This document shows positions 34,498 through 43,001 of a stretch of 64,000 bases of DNA, piece by piece. Location of the stretch: the NCBI GenBank assembly GCA_963773635.1, contig CAVZBW010000005.1, positions 1,550,001-1,614,000 on the forward strand. Reading direction: 5' to 3'. The notes under the pieces are model-generated. The model saw nothing but the letters and a program-made list of their open reading frames with translations. It had not been told where the DNA came from and ran no database searches. Made by a program: the position numbers and the translations under genes. Position 1 is the first letter of the stretch. Each line of letters opens with the position of its first letter. Origin of the DNA: CAVZBW01 sp963773635. Its GTDB lineage: Bacteria > Actinomycetota > Acidimicrobiia > Acidimicrobiales > RAAP-2.

Positions 34498-35335
34498 CGT
34501 AGGGCTCCACGAAGGGCGAGCGATACCCCTCCTCGCTCCAGATGATCGGGAATTGCGACTCGTCCATCTCGTCGTCGCCAAATCGCTTGTAACGGCTGTA
34601 GATGTAGCCCGTCACGCTCGAGCTGAAGCGGGTCTCCGACGACATGCAGTGGGCAACCAGGGCCCGGCGCGGCACGGAGGCGCGGTTGGGCCCGGAGCCG
34701 TGCCACGTCCAGCCGGCGTGGAAGGCTCCGCCGCCGGCGGGGACCTCCACCGGCACGCACTCCGGCTCGACCCCCGACGCCGCCGCGGCCAGCCTCAATT
34801 CCTTGTGGTGGTCGGTGGGCCCGTGGAATTGCTCGATCATCCCCGAGCGACCCCACCGGTGCGAGCCCCGCACGTATTCGACGGTCCCGCCGGCGGCGGT
34901 CGTGTCGTCCAGGGCGATCCAGCAGCTGACCCAGTCGGGCGGGTCGGCCCAGAGCTCGTAACTCGAGTCCTGGTGGAACCCGAGGGGTCGCCCCCCGGGC
35001 GGCTTCCACAGGACGTTGTCCTGGCTCAGGCGAGCCCCGGGCCATCCACCCAGACGGGCGCAGGCGCGGCCGATGTCGGCGCGCAGCACGGTGGCGGCGA
35101 CGGTGCGATCGGACTTCCAGGCGTTGCACATCTGACGGGTCAGGTCCTCCGCGTCGCGGCCGGGCCGCCAGTTCCACTCGTCGGGCTGCAGGCCGGTCTC
35201 GAAGCGGCCTGCGAACAGCTCGTCGTAGCGCTCGACCAGCGACGAGACGGTGCGCGGATCGACGATGCGCTCGCACACGACGAAGCCGTCCTCGGCGAAG
35301 CGCCGCACGTCCGGCTCGGAAAGCTCCAGCTCCAC
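34427..35335 (-). CDS. Phytanoyl-CoA dioxygenase (PhyH) family Fe(II)/2-oxoglutarate oxygenase
   Basis: Non-heme iron hydroxylase of 302 residues. FAEDGFVVCERIVDP opens the domain, the facial triad HxD is in LGFHQDSSYELW, and the distal His in FHAGWTWHGSGPNRA with Arg following. RALVAHCMSSETRF matches the core. It starts three bases after the upstream GS-like gene, so the operon is glutamine synthetase-like, amidotransferase, glutamine synthetase-like, dioxygenase. A small hydroxylated or N-alkyl substrate is plausible but unproven. Confidence 0.88.
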   Translation of the reverse strand: MELELSEPDVRRFAEDGFVVCERIVDPRTVSSLVERYDELFAGRFETGLQPDEWNWRPGRDAEDLTRQMCNAWKSDRTVAATVLRADIGRACARLGGWPGARLSQDNVLWKPPGGRPLGFHQDSSYELWADPPDWVSCWIALDDTTAAGGTVEYVRGSHRWGRSGMIEQFHGPTDHHKELRLAAAASGVEPECVPVEVPAGGGAFHAGWTWHGSGPNRASVPRRALVAHCMSSETRFSSSVTGYIYSRYKRFGDDEMDESQFPIIWSEEGYRSPFVEPYVNREIGWAGATSPAGRPGGPPAS

Positions 35336-35337
35336 GC

Positions 35338-36717
35338 TCAGGCCTCCCACAGATAGCGCTCCCGCTCCGCGACCGGCACCATCCGCCGGCACGCGGCGTC
35401 CTCTGCTGCGCACGCCCCCAGTTGGTGCGCGACGAAGCCCGGGCCGAACAGCTCCACCGCCGCCGCGCTGGCCCCGAGGCGATCGGCCGCCTCGGCGAGG
35501 GTGCGGGGGAACCGCTCGACACCCTCCGCCAAGCGTCCGTCGAGGGGAGGAGTGATCGCCGGCGGGGCCACGAGCCCGCGCTCGATCCCCCACGTCGCGG
35601 CACCGAGGAACATGGCCAGGCAGAGGTGGGGGCTCACGTCCGCGCCCGGGGCGCGCAGCTCCAGGCGGGCGCGCTCGACCGGTTCGCACACGGCGCGCAG
35701 CGCGCAGCTGTAGTTGCCCACCCCCCAGGTCGCGGCGGACGGTGCCCAGTTTCCCGGGGCGAATCGCCGGTAGGAGTTGGGGTTGGGGGCGATCAGGGCG
35801 AAGAGCTCGGGCAGCAGGCGGACCACGCCCGCGACGGCCGCCCCACCGGTCGCCGTGAGGCCGCCGGCGGCGTCGACGAGCGCGGGCGTCCCGTCCGCCA
35901 GGCGCAGCGAGAGGCTGGGGTGACAACCGAGGCCCGGAAAGTCGTCGCCGAGCTGCGCCATGAACGTGGCCACCAGTCCCCGGCGGTCGAAGAACGCCTT
36001 GGTGAAGACCTTGAGCAGGGCGGCATCGTCGGCAGAGCGGACCGCGCCTTGAGGGCCCACCGCGAGCTCGAGGCAGCCCGGACCAAGCTCCGAGCAGGTG
36101 TGGTCGACGGGCACCGCGGCGTCCTGGAGCAGCGAGGTCAGGTTCCGCCAGGTCTCGGCCTCCGCGGCGGGGGTTCGGGCCGACCAACAGCGGTTGGCGG
36201 TGAGCCAGGGCGTGGGAGCGACGGTCAGCGCGTCGGGCGATCGCGGCGCCGGCTCGAGCACGATGCACTCGGTCTCCCAACCGACCTCGGCGACCAGCCC
36301 CATCGAGGCCGCCCGCTCGACCATCCGCCCGAGCTGGCGCCGTGGGGAGATCGCCTCGAGCTCGCCCACGAAGTCGGCCAGCCAGAGCGTGGACGCCGGC
36401 TCGAACGGATATGGGCGAACGCTCTCCGTGTCGACCTCGGCCGGCTGGTGCGAGGACCCCCCCGGGCGCCACATCCCGTCGGCGGCGTCCCACCAATCGA
36501 TGGCGTCGATGAAGCTCCAGCCCTCTTCCAACGCCCGGGCGGCCGCGGCCTGCGACAGGCGCTTCTCGCGAAGGGTCCCCGAGGAGTCGAACAGGCCGAG
36601 GTGGACCGTCTCGACACCCGCCTCGGCCAAGCAGGCCTGCACGCGGCCACCCCGAGCCGCGTCCCGCAGGGTGGCGGGAACCACGGGTGCCCCGGTGCCC
36701 GCGGTGCGGACGTCCAT
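35338..36717 (-). CDS. Glutamine synthetase family protein, divergent (first of three paralogues)
   Basis: 459-residue ATP-dependent amide ligase. GS landmarks are VGWETECIVLE (metal Glu), CSELGPGCLELAVGPQG, then GLGCHPSLSLRLADGTP and APNPNSYRRFAPGNWAP. The ATP-site segment usually NR reads NYSCALRAVCEP, and the following RIEFR becomes RLELR with an insertion, so it differs more from true GlnA than the other two copies. The N-terminal part LGLFDSSGTLREKRL matches the GS beta-grasp. A gamma-glutamyl ligase for an amine is likelier than ammonia assimilation. It shares one base with the amidotransferase stop (TGATG). Confidence 0.8.
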   Translation of the reverse strand: MDVRTAGTGAPVVPATLRDAARGGRVQACLAEAGVETVHLGLFDSSGTLREKRLSQAAAARALEEGWSFIDAIDWWDAADGMWRPGGSSHQPAEVDTESVRPYPFEPASTLWLADFVGELEAISPRRQLGRMVERAASMGLVAEVGWETECIVLEPAPRSPDALTVAPTPWLTANRCWSARTPAAEAETWRNLTSLLQDAAVPVDHTCSELGPGCLELAVGPQGAVRSADDAALLKVFTKAFFDRRGLVATFMAQLGDDFPGLGCHPSLSLRLADGTPALVDAAGGLTATGGAAVAGVVRLLPELFALIAPNPNSYRRFAPGNWAPSAATWGVGNYSCALRAVCEPVERARLELRAPGADVSPHLCLAMFLGAATWGIERGLVAPPAITPPLDGRLAEGVERFPRTLAEAADRLGASAAAVELFGPGFVAHQLGACAAEDAACRRMVPVAERERYLWEA

Positions 36718-37481
36718 CACGGCGCGTCCCGGACGACCCCGAGCAGTCCGAGGGTGACCGCGGCGCAGACCCCGCGCAGCTCCTCCAGCCGCTCGTCGAC
36801 CAGGCGCCCCAGCCAGGCGACGCCATCGGGATGGACTCGGGCGAGCGCGGCGCGGTACTCGGGCACCGTCGCCCACTCGGCGACGGTCGAGGAGTCGACC
36901 TCGGCGTGGAACTGGAGACCCCACGCGTAGGGAGGAACGTGCATGGCCTGGACGGCGCACGCCGGGCTGGACGCGAGCACCCGGGCGCCCGGCGGGACCC
37001 GCCGGACCTCGGCCCCGTGCCATTGCAGCCCCCGGTAGGAGCGCGGCAGCTCGCCCAGGAGGCGATCGGCCGGCCAGCCGTCGGTCCCCTCGAGGGTCAC
37101 GACGCCGATCTCGGGCTCGTGCATCAACCCGACCTCGCCACCGAGGGCGTCCGCCAGGAGCTGGTGCCCGAGGCAGATCCCGAGGAACGGTCGTCCCAGC
37201 TCGCTCACCCAGCGCGCGATGGCGGCCTTCTCCCCCTTGAGCCAACCGTGCTCGCCCTCCTCCCAGACGTCCATGGGTCCGCCCATGGCGACCATCAGGG
37301 CGAAGGTTTCGAGGTCCGGGATCTCCTCCCCCTGGTCGAGCTCCACGGTCACCAGCTCGAGGCCCGCGTCGGCCAGCTGCGGTCCGATCGCACCGAGATG
37401 CTCGAGGGGGTGGTGCTGGAGGACGAGGACCCTCTCGGGGTCTCGTCCCGTGGAGAGAGGACGAGGTGCAGGAGCGCTCAA
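36717..37481 (-). CDS. Class I glutamine amidotransferase-like protein
   Basis: Hydrolase domain of about 254 residues of the GMP-synthase-type amidotransferase family. RVLVLQHHPLEHLGAIGPQL begins the domain, and MGGPMDVWEE is typical. The nucleophile Cys is in FLGICLGHQLLADALGG and the His/Glu pair in GLQFHAEVD. A TTG at 37481 overlaps the upstream stop (TTGA) and is my preferred start; an ATG at 37544 would overlap by 67 bases. Standing alone between two GS-like ligases, it may cleave a gamma-glutamyl product in the manner of PuuD, although PuuD belongs to another peptidase subgroup. Confidence 0.82.
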   Translation of the reverse strand: MSAPAPRPLSTGRDPERVLVLQHHPLEHLGAIGPQLADAGLELVTVELDQGEEIPDLETFALMVAMGGPMDVWEEGEHGWLKGEKAAIARWVSELGRPFLGICLGHQLLADALGGEVGLMHEPEIGVVTLEGTDGWPADRLLGELPRSYRGLQWHGAEVRRVPPGARVLASSPACAVQAMHVPPYAWGLQFHAEVDSSTVAEWATVPEYRAALARVHPDGVAWLGRLVDERLEELRGVCAAVTLGLLGVVRDAP

Positions 37482-38875
37482 GGCAGGATGTCGAGGTACT
37501 CGCGCACGTCCCAGTCGCTCACCGTCCCCATGAACCGCTCCCATTCGTCCCGCTTGTAATGGGTGAAGACCTGGTACATCTCGCCCGGCAGGGCGCGGCG
37601 GACGACCGGATCATCCTCGAGGGCCTCCAACGCCTCGCCCAGGGTACGCGGGATGCGCTCTACGGACTTGCCCGCCGCGATGGCCTCGTAGATGTTTCGC
37701 TCCTCGGGGGGGCCCGGGTCCACCCGCTGCTCGAGCCCATCGCCCATGGTGACGAGCAGGCCGGCCATCGACAGGTAGGGGTTGACCGACGAGTCGACCG
37801 AGCGGTACTCGAAGCGCCCGGGGGCGCTCACCCGGAGCGCCGTGGTCCGGTTCTGATAGCCCCAGTCCGCGAAGATCGGAGCCCAAAAGCCCGTGTCGGC
37901 GAAACGCCGGTAGGAATTCACCGTCGGGGCGGTGAGGGCGGTGAGGGCCCGCAGGTGCCCGAGCACCCCGCCGATCGCGTAGAGGCCGGTCTTGCTCGGC
38001 ATCCGGGGGTCGGGGCCGTCCGGCATAAACCTGTTGACGTCGCCGTCCCACAGGGAGATGTTGTGGTGGCACCCGTTGGCCGATACGCCCATGAACGGCT
38101 TGGGCATGAAGCACGGGAACGCGTCGAGCTCCCGCCCGACCTGACGGCAGATCTGGCGGTAGGTGGTCAGGCGATCGGCAGTGAGCTCCGCCCGGTCGAA
38201 GCCGAAGTTGAGCTCGAGCTGTCCGGGCGCGTCCTCGTGGTCGCCCTGGATCATGTCCAACCCCATGGCGTGGGAGTACTCGATGACCCGGTGGATGATC
38301 GGCTGCAGCTCGGAGAATTGGTCGATGTGGTAGCAGTAGGGCTTGGTCATGCCCTCCACGGAGGGGGTGCCGTCGGGGTTGGTCTTGAGCCACATCATCT
38401 CGGGCTCGCAACCGACGCGCAGGGTCAGCCCCGTCTCGGCGGTGAACTGCTCGTGCAGCCGGCCGAGGTTGCCCCGGCAGTCGGAGGTCAGGTAGCCGCC
38501 GGGGTCCTCGACCTCCTCACGGCCGCGAAACAAGGTGCAGAACACCCGCGCGACCTTGGGGTCCCACGGCAGCGGCTGGAAGGTCTCGACGTCGGGCAGG
38601 CCCACCAGCTCGGCGGCCTCGGGTCCGTAGCCGATGTAGTCACCATGGCGATCCACGAAGAGGTTGGCCGTCGCCCCGTAGACGAGCTGGAAGCCCTTCT
38701 CCGCCGCCGACGACCAGTGCGCGGCGGGGATGCCCTTGCCCATCACCCGGCCCGTCACCGAGACGAACTGGAAATAGAGATAGGTGATGCCGTCGGCCTC
38801 GATCCTCCGGGCCACCTCGTCCACCTGCTGGCGCCGGCCGTCTCGTTCGAGGAATTGCTCGATGGCGGTGGACAT
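37478..38875 (-). CDS. Glutamine synthetase family protein (second paralogue)
   Basis: 465 residues with an intact GS active site: VGCEPEMMWLK, QGDHEDAPGQLELNFGFDRA, KPFMGVSANGCHHNISLWDG, APTVNSYRRFADTGFWAP, and NRTTALRVSAPGRFEYRSVD. The N-terminal part (ITYLYFQFVSVTGRVMGKGI) shows the catalytic loop region of type I-like enzymes such as GlnA3/GlnA4 and PuuA. First gene of an operon ending with PhyH. Its 201-base upstream gap contains repeats that may be operators for the adjacent XRE-cupin regulator. Likely a gamma-glutamylamine/amide synthetase; the substrate is inferred only from context. Confidence 0.85.
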   Translation of the reverse strand: MSTAIEQFLERDGRRQQVDEVARRIEADGITYLYFQFVSVTGRVMGKGIPAAHWSSAAEKGFQLVYGATANLFVDRHGDYIGYGPEAAELVGLPDVETFQPLPWDPKVARVFCTLFRGREEVEDPGGYLTSDCRGNLGRLHEQFTAETGLTLRVGCEPEMMWLKTNPDGTPSVEGMTKPYCYHIDQFSELQPIIHRVIEYSHAMGLDMIQGDHEDAPGQLELNFGFDRAELTADRLTTYRQICRQVGRELDAFPCFMPKPFMGVSANGCHHNISLWDGDVNRFMPDGPDPRMPSKTGLYAIGGVLGHLRALTALTAPTVNSYRRFADTGFWAPIFADWGYQNRTTALRVSAPGRFEYRSVDSSVNPYLSMAGLLVTMGDGLEQRVDPGPPEERNIYEAIAAGKSVERIPRTLGEALEALEDDPVVRRALPGEMYQVFTHYKRDEWERFMGTVSDWDVREYLDILP

Positions 38876-38924
38876 GAGCCTCCTGTCGTACGGGGGCGAT
38901 GTGGGAACTTGGGCGAGGGAGTGT

Positions 38925-39016
38925 GGAAACTCCGTTGCCTATGAGTAAACAGGCCGGACGTTTCCTCGCCGTATCGCATCCGTGACCATTGTGTTAATCA
39001 CCGTTGTGTGCATCAC
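38925..39016 (-). promoter_or_regulatory. Candidate control region of the GS-amidotransferase-PhyH operon
   Basis: Two signals lie upstream of ATG 38875. One is GGAAAC-TCC-GTTGCC (38925-38939), which recurs as GGAAAC-AGT-GTTGCA in the other GS intergenic region at 44505. The other is a 15-bp-spaced direct repeat, TTGTGTTAATCAC (38989-39001) and TTGTGTGCATCAC (39004-39016), 11 of 13 positions identical. They are plausible binding sites for the XRE-cupin protein encoded next door. Confidence 0.4.
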
Positions 39017-39019
39017 GGT

Positions 39020-39046
39020 GCGTCGGTTGGCTCGGCCAACCGACGC
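39020..39046 (-). terminator. Terminator of the XRE-cupin gene
   Basis: GCGTCGGTTGGC and GCCAACCGACGC form a perfect 12-bp stem with a TCG loop, 30 bases past the stop codon of the XRE-cupin gene on the minus strand. There is no T-run, common in high-GC genomes. It isolates the regulator from the GS operon downstream. Confidence 0.7.
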
Positions 39047-39076
39047 GGGTCCCGCACGAGGCCCGAGGGTCTCCGC

Positions 39077-39931
39077 TCAGCCCTGCTCGCCGTAGAAGGT
39101 GATGGAGAGGAAGCGGATCGGCAGCTTGACGAGCATGGTCGGGCCGTGGGGAATGTCACCGGTGAACTGCAGGGTGTCCCCCGGCTCCATCCGGTACTGC
39201 TGCTTGCCGTAGCCGTAGTCCATGACGCCCTGCAGCACGTAGAGCAGCTCGGTGCCGGAGTGCTGAAAGATGGGAAACACCTCGCTGCTCTCGGTGAGTG
39301 ACACGAGGAGCGGCTCGATGCGCTTGCGCGGACCTCGAAGGCTCCCGAGCAATTGGTAGAGGTGACCGGCCCGGGTCCCCTGGCGGATGATCTCCGGACC
39401 GCTGCCCGCCTTGACGAAGACGGCGTCGCGTTCCTCCTCCAATCCGCGGAACAGCGCGGTCAGGGGCATGTCGAGTGCTCCCGCGAGACGTTCGAGCGTC
39501 GCCAGGCTCGGAGAGGTTTGCGCGTTTTCGATCTTCGACAGCATCCCCTTGGAGATCCCGCACCGCTCGGCCAGCTGGCCGACGTTCAAGCCGAGCTCCT
39601 GGCGACGCTGGCGGACGTGGTTGGCGATCACCCATCCGACGCGTCCGGGAGCGGGCTCCTCGATCTCGGTGACCTCTGGGAGCGCGGGAATCCGGGAACC
39701 CTTGACCCGGGACGACCCGTTGGTGTGCTCAGTCTCGAGCACCCGGGCTCCCCGAGCACGCCTGGCCGCTGGCCGTGCTGCCCCGGCCTTCTTGTCCGCC
39801 CTCGGAGGCTTCGGCTTTGCGCCACCGGCCGGTGGGCTGGCCGCAACCCTGGCGCCCTTGGCGGACGGACGGTGGGATCGCCCAGCGTCCCCCGATCGCG
39901 CGCCCACCACGGGCGCAATATAGGTCAACAC
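39077..39931 (-). CDS. XRE-family regulator with C-terminal cupin (PuuR-like)
   Basis: 284-residue transcription regulator. Residues about 100-160 are the helix-turn-helix: RQRRQELGLNVGQLAERCG followed by ISKGMLSKIENAQTSPSLAT. Residues about 200-284 are a cupin (GTELLYVLQGVMDYGYGKQQ, MEPGDTLQFTGDIPHGP), a likely ligand sensor. PuuR, which represses polyamine use in E. coli, has this architecture. The first 95 residues are Ala/Pro/Lys/Arg-rich and not conserved; a later start is possible although no obvious one stands out. Placed among three GS-like genes, it is the likely local regulator. Confidence 0.87.
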   Translation of the reverse strand: MLTYIAPVVGARSGDAGRSHRPSAKGARVAASPPAGGAKPKPPRADKKAGAARPAARRARGARVLETEHTNGSSRVKGSRIPALPEVTEIEEPAPGRVGWVIANHVRQRRQELGLNVGQLAERCGISKGMLSKIENAQTSPSLATLERLAGALDMPLTALFRGLEEERDAVFVKAGSGPEIIRQGTRAGHLYQLLGSLRGPRKRIEPLLVSLTESSEVFPIFQHSGTELLYVLQGVMDYGYGKQQYRMEPGDTLQFTGDIPHGPTMLVKLPIRFLSITFYGEQG

Positions 39932-39953
39932 CCGGCTCGGGCCGTGGGTTCAC

Positions 39954-39997
39954 GACGCCCGTCCGGCGCCCGCCCGGCGCCCGCCCGGCGCCCGCCG
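39954..39997. repeat. Four tandem 11-bp units upstream of the XRE-cupin gene
   Basis: The unit GGCGCCCGCCC occurs about four times (first copy diverged) in the 87-base gap between the XRE-cupin start and the end of the FMN-domain glutamate synthase gene. It may affect the regulator's promoter, or may be a neutral slippage tract. Confidence 0.8.
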
Positions 39998-40018
39998 CGA
40001 GAAACGAGGTGGGCCACC

Positions 40019-41362
40019 TCACCATCCGGGGATCCACCGGGTCCCGGCGAGGGGGACCCTGGCCATGGCGGCCGCCTCCACGGTGAGGGCGACCAGGTCC
40101 TCCGGCTCGAGGTGGTGGACGTCGGACTTGCCGCACGCCCGGGCGAGAGCCGTCAACTCCATCGTGGTGGCCCGGAGGAAGTTGGCGACGGCCTCGGCAC
40201 CCCTCTCCGCCTCGAGGCGGCGCTCGAGCTCGGCGTCCTGGGTGGCGATGCCCACCGGGCAACGGCCCGTGTGGCAGTGGGCGCACCGGCCGGGCAGCGT
40301 GCCGAGCGCGAGGTAGCCGTCGGTGACGTCGAGGGCGCCGCCGCCGGGACCGTGCGCATCGGCGCGGTTGCAGCCGAGGGCCACCAGGGCGGCCACCCCG
40401 ATCGAGACGGCATCGGCGCCCAACGCCAGCGCCTTGGCCACGTCCGCTCCCGAGCGGATCCCGCCGGAGACGATCAACTGGACCTCGCGTTCCATCCCGA
40501 TCTCGGCCAGCGCCTCGGCGGCCTGGCGCACGGCCGGCAGAGTGGGAATGCCTGCATGCTCGATGAACACGTCCTGGGTGGCGGCCGTCCCTCCCTGCAT
40601 CCCGTCCACGACGACGACGTCGGCGCCGGCCGCCACGGCGAGCTTGACGTCATGGTCGACCCGGGTGGCGCCGACCTTGACGTAGACCGGGATCCGCCAT
40701 TCCGTCGCCTCGCGCAGCTCCTCGATCTTGATCCGCAGGTCATCGGGTCCCACCCAGTCGGGATGGCGGCTGGCGGACCGCTGGTCGATCCCCGCCGGCA
40801 AGGTCCGCATCGCAGCCACCCGGTCGCCGACCTTTTGGCCGAGCAGCAGGCCCCCGCCCCCGGGCTTGGCCCCCTGCCCGACGACGACCTCGACTGCGTC
40901 CGCGCTCCGCAGGTCGGCCGGATCGAAGCCGTAGCGGGACGGGAGCACCTGGTACACGAGCTTGTCGGAGGCCTTGCGCTCCTCGGGGGTCATGCCGCCG
41001 TCGCCGGTGGTCGTCGACGTGCCCACGGAGGTGGCGGCACGACCGAGGGCCTCCTTGGCCGCCGCGGACAGGGCGCCGAAGCTCATGCCAGCGATCGTGA
41101 TCGGGATATCGAGCTCGATCGGCTGGGCGCCGTGCCGGCCGCCCAGGACGGTCCTCGTCTCGCAGCGTTCCCGGTAGCCCTCCAACGGATAGCGGGAGAC
41201 CGAGGCGGTGAGGAACACCAGGTCGTCAAAGGTGGGCAGCGCCCTGCGGGCTCCGAGCCCGCGGATCGGGTATTGGCCGGTCTCCGCCATCCGGTGGACG
41301 CGCTCGATCACCTCGGGCGGGAAGGTGGCGCTGGGCGTGGCGGGCTCCGTGGGACCGGGCAT
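40019..41362 (-). CDS. FMN-binding glutamate synthase domain protein (MgsC/GlxD type)
   Basis: 447 residues corresponding to the central FMN domain of GltB. DIPITIAGMSFGALSAAAKE, TGDGGMTPEER, GQGAKPGGGGLLLGQKV, and VKVGATRVDHDVKLAVAAGA lead to VVVDGMQGGTAATQ. GGIRSGADVAKALALGADAV and the Cys cluster CAHCHTGRCPVGIATQ for the [3Fe-4S] centre follow. With the two genes upstream it forms a split glutamate synthase as in N-methylglutamate synthase (mgsABC) or rhizobial glxBCD. The ATG overlaps the stop of the GXGXG gene by one base. Confidence 0.88.
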   Translation of the reverse strand: MPGPTEPATPSATFPPEVIERVHRMAETGQYPIRGLGARRALPTFDDLVFLTASVSRYPLEGYRERCETRTVLGGRHGAQPIELDIPITIAGMSFGALSAAAKEALGRAATSVGTSTTTGDGGMTPEERKASDKLVYQVLPSRYGFDPADLRSADAVEVVVGQGAKPGGGGLLLGQKVGDRVAAMRTLPAGIDQRSASRHPDWVGPDDLRIKIEELREATEWRIPVYVKVGATRVDHDVKLAVAAGADVVVVDGMQGGTAATQDVFIEHAGIPTLPAVRQAAEALAEIGMEREVQLIVSGGIRSGADVAKALALGADAVSIGVAALVALGCNRADAHGPGGGALDVTDGYLALGTLPGRCAHCHTGRCPVGIATQDAELERRLEAERGAEAVANFLRATTMELTALARACGKSDVHHLEPEDLVALTVEAAAMARVPLAGTRWIPGW

Positions 41363-42054
41363 CAGTAGGCACCGTGGTGGTGGGTCGAGAAGTGGTACAG
41401 GGAACGGGCGGAGGCGATCCGGCGGACGGCCGTCGGGTCGATGTGGTCGAACCCGGTGCGAGCCACCAGGCGCTTGACCTCGAGCACGTCGTCGTCGGTC
41501 AGCTCCTCCTCGCGCGCGTCGGCGCCGAGCGAGGCGATCGAGCCGCCGACGTAGATGACCGCCTCGTACAGCGAGTCGCCCAGACCGTGTCCCGCGTCCC
41601 CGCCGACGAGGATCGTCCCGGCCTGGGCCATGAAACCGGTCATGGCCCCGGCGTCGCCGGCGATGGCCACGGTGCCACCCTTGAGCGAGATACCGGCGCG
41701 CAACGAGGCATCTCCGTCGATGGCGATCAGCCCCCCGTGGGCGCTCGAGCCGGCGCTCTGCGAGGCGCTCCCACGGACCCGCACCGTTCCGCTCATGAGG
41801 TTCTCGCCGACCGACCAACCCACGAAGCCGATGACCGTGACGTCGGGCCCAGCGCCCGCCCGGGACCCCGAGAGGCCGCCGACGAAGTACCCGGCGTTGC
41901 CCTCGATGGTGACCGAGACGGCCCGTTCGAGCCCGACGGCCAGGTTGTGGCGACCGCCGGGATTGCGCAGGCGGACCGACGAGCCGACCTCCAGGGAGCG
42001 CAAGGCCCGATTGAGTTCGCGCAGCGTCAGCGCGTCGCAGTCGAGCGTGTCCAC
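41362..42054 (-). CDS. GXGXG-domain glutamate synthase subunit (MgsB/GlxC type)
   Basis: 230 residues equal to the C-terminal right-handed beta-helix of GltB. Repeated Gly motifs are visible: IEGNAGYFVGGLSGSRAG, IDGDASLRAGISLKGGTVA, IAGDAGAMTGFMAQAGTIL, VGGDAGHGLGDSLYEAVIYV. The GTG at 42054 follows an excellent ribosome site GAGGAGGT. The start lies 28 bases inside the amidotransferase gene. Middle member of the split synthase. Confidence 0.87.
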   Translation of the reverse strand: MDTLDCDALTLRELNRALRSLEVGSSVRLRNPGGRHNLAVGLERAVSVTIEGNAGYFVGGLSGSRAGAGPDVTVIGFVGWSVGENLMSGTVRVRGSASQSAGSSAHGGLIAIDGDASLRAGISLKGGTVAIAGDAGAMTGFMAQAGTILVGGDAGHGLGDSLYEAVIYVGGSIASLGADAREEELTDDDVLEVKRLVARTGFDHIDPTAVRRIASARSLYHFSTHHHGAY

Positions 42055-42968
42055 GTATAGACCTCCTCGGGTCGGGGTTCGAAGACGCGTGCGTCGGCGA
42101 TGCCCGGCAAGTGGGCCAGCGCCCGGTACTCCGAAGCCACGGCGACGTAGCGGACGGTCTCGGCCACGGCCGCCGGCTTGCAGGCGAACGCGTCGCGCAC
42201 GACGGACATGCCCGTGGCCGTCGTGATGACCAGCGTGAAGAACCCGTCGAGCTCCTTCATCACCCACCGCGTGGCCTCGGCCAGGTCGTCGCCCGCAGCG
42301 AGCCGCTCCGCCAGGAGGCGGGCCGCCACCTCCGAGTCGTTGTCGGAGTCGAACCGGACGCCTTGGCTCGACAGCCAACGCCGGACGCTCGCATAGTTGG
42401 AGAACGAGCCGTTGTGGACCACGCAGAGGTCTGCGGCGGGCACGAAGGGGTGGGAGTGCAGGAGCGTCACGGCCGACTCGGTGGCCATCCTCGTGTGGGC
42501 AACGGCCAGGTATCCCTGCCAGTCCGAGAGCGCGTGCCGGCGACAGGTCTCCTCCGGGCGTCCCGTGTCCTTGATGACCGCGACCGACCGTCCCGTCGCC
42601 AGCACCCGCACCTCGGGCCACTCCTCTCCGACGTGCGCCGCGATCTCGGCGGCGCGTGGAAAAGGGGTGCCCACGAGCAGGCCCCGGGGGAGCTCCACGG
42701 CGACGGCGCCCGGCGAGAACCGGCGCTCGAGGTCGGCTCTGACCGACGACCAGTCGACGGACGCATCGCTCCCGAGCGAGATGCGCACCTCCGCTCCCCG
42801 CAGTGCCCCCAGGGGTCCGGCCGCGCCCGCCGCGCCGTCCGAGTAGACGGCGATGCCAGACGAGTCCGGACCCCGGTCGCCGAGGGCCTCGATCATCGGT
42901 ACGAGCAGGGACCCGAGCCGCGGCTCGAGCGCCGGGTCCTTGATCAATAGGCCGACCACGCCGCACAT
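42027..42968 (-). CDS. Class II glutamine amidotransferase subunit (MgsA/GlxB type)
   Basis: 313 residues. The start MCGVVGLLIKD puts the nucleophile Cys at position 2. ALGDRGPDSSGIAVYSDG, LAVAHTRMATESAVTLLHSHP, VVHNGSFSNYASVRRWL, and DSDNDSEVAARLLAERL are standard for the N-terminal domain of GltB-type enzymes. It supplies nascent ammonia, or binds a gamma-glutamyl amide in the N-methylglutamate pathway, where the methylamine group is transferred. Order A-B-C of the three subunits matches mgsABC. Confidence 0.88.
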   Translation of the reverse strand: MCGVVGLLIKDPALEPRLGSLLVPMIEALGDRGPDSSGIAVYSDGAAGAAGPLGALRGAEVRISLGSDASVDWSSVRADLERRFSPGAVAVELPRGLLVGTPFPRAAEIAAHVGEEWPEVRVLATGRSVAVIKDTGRPEETCRRHALSDWQGYLAVAHTRMATESAVTLLHSHPFVPAADLCVVHNGSFSNYASVRRWLSSQGVRFDSDNDSEVAARLLAERLAAGDDLAEATRWVMKELDGFFTLVITTATGMSVVRDAFACKPAAVAETVRYVAVASEYRALAHLPGIADARVFEPRPEEVYTWTRSTATR

Positions 42969-43001
42969 GGCGCCGTCCTCTCCGTGTCTTCGTTCTGTCT
43001 C

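Noticed and set aside
36717..37481. The class I amidotransferase as PuuD
   Set aside because: PuuD belongs to the C26 gamma-glutamyl hydrolase group with a different sequence pattern; this protein resembles the GMP-synthase amidotransferase domain. Only functional analogy is suggested.
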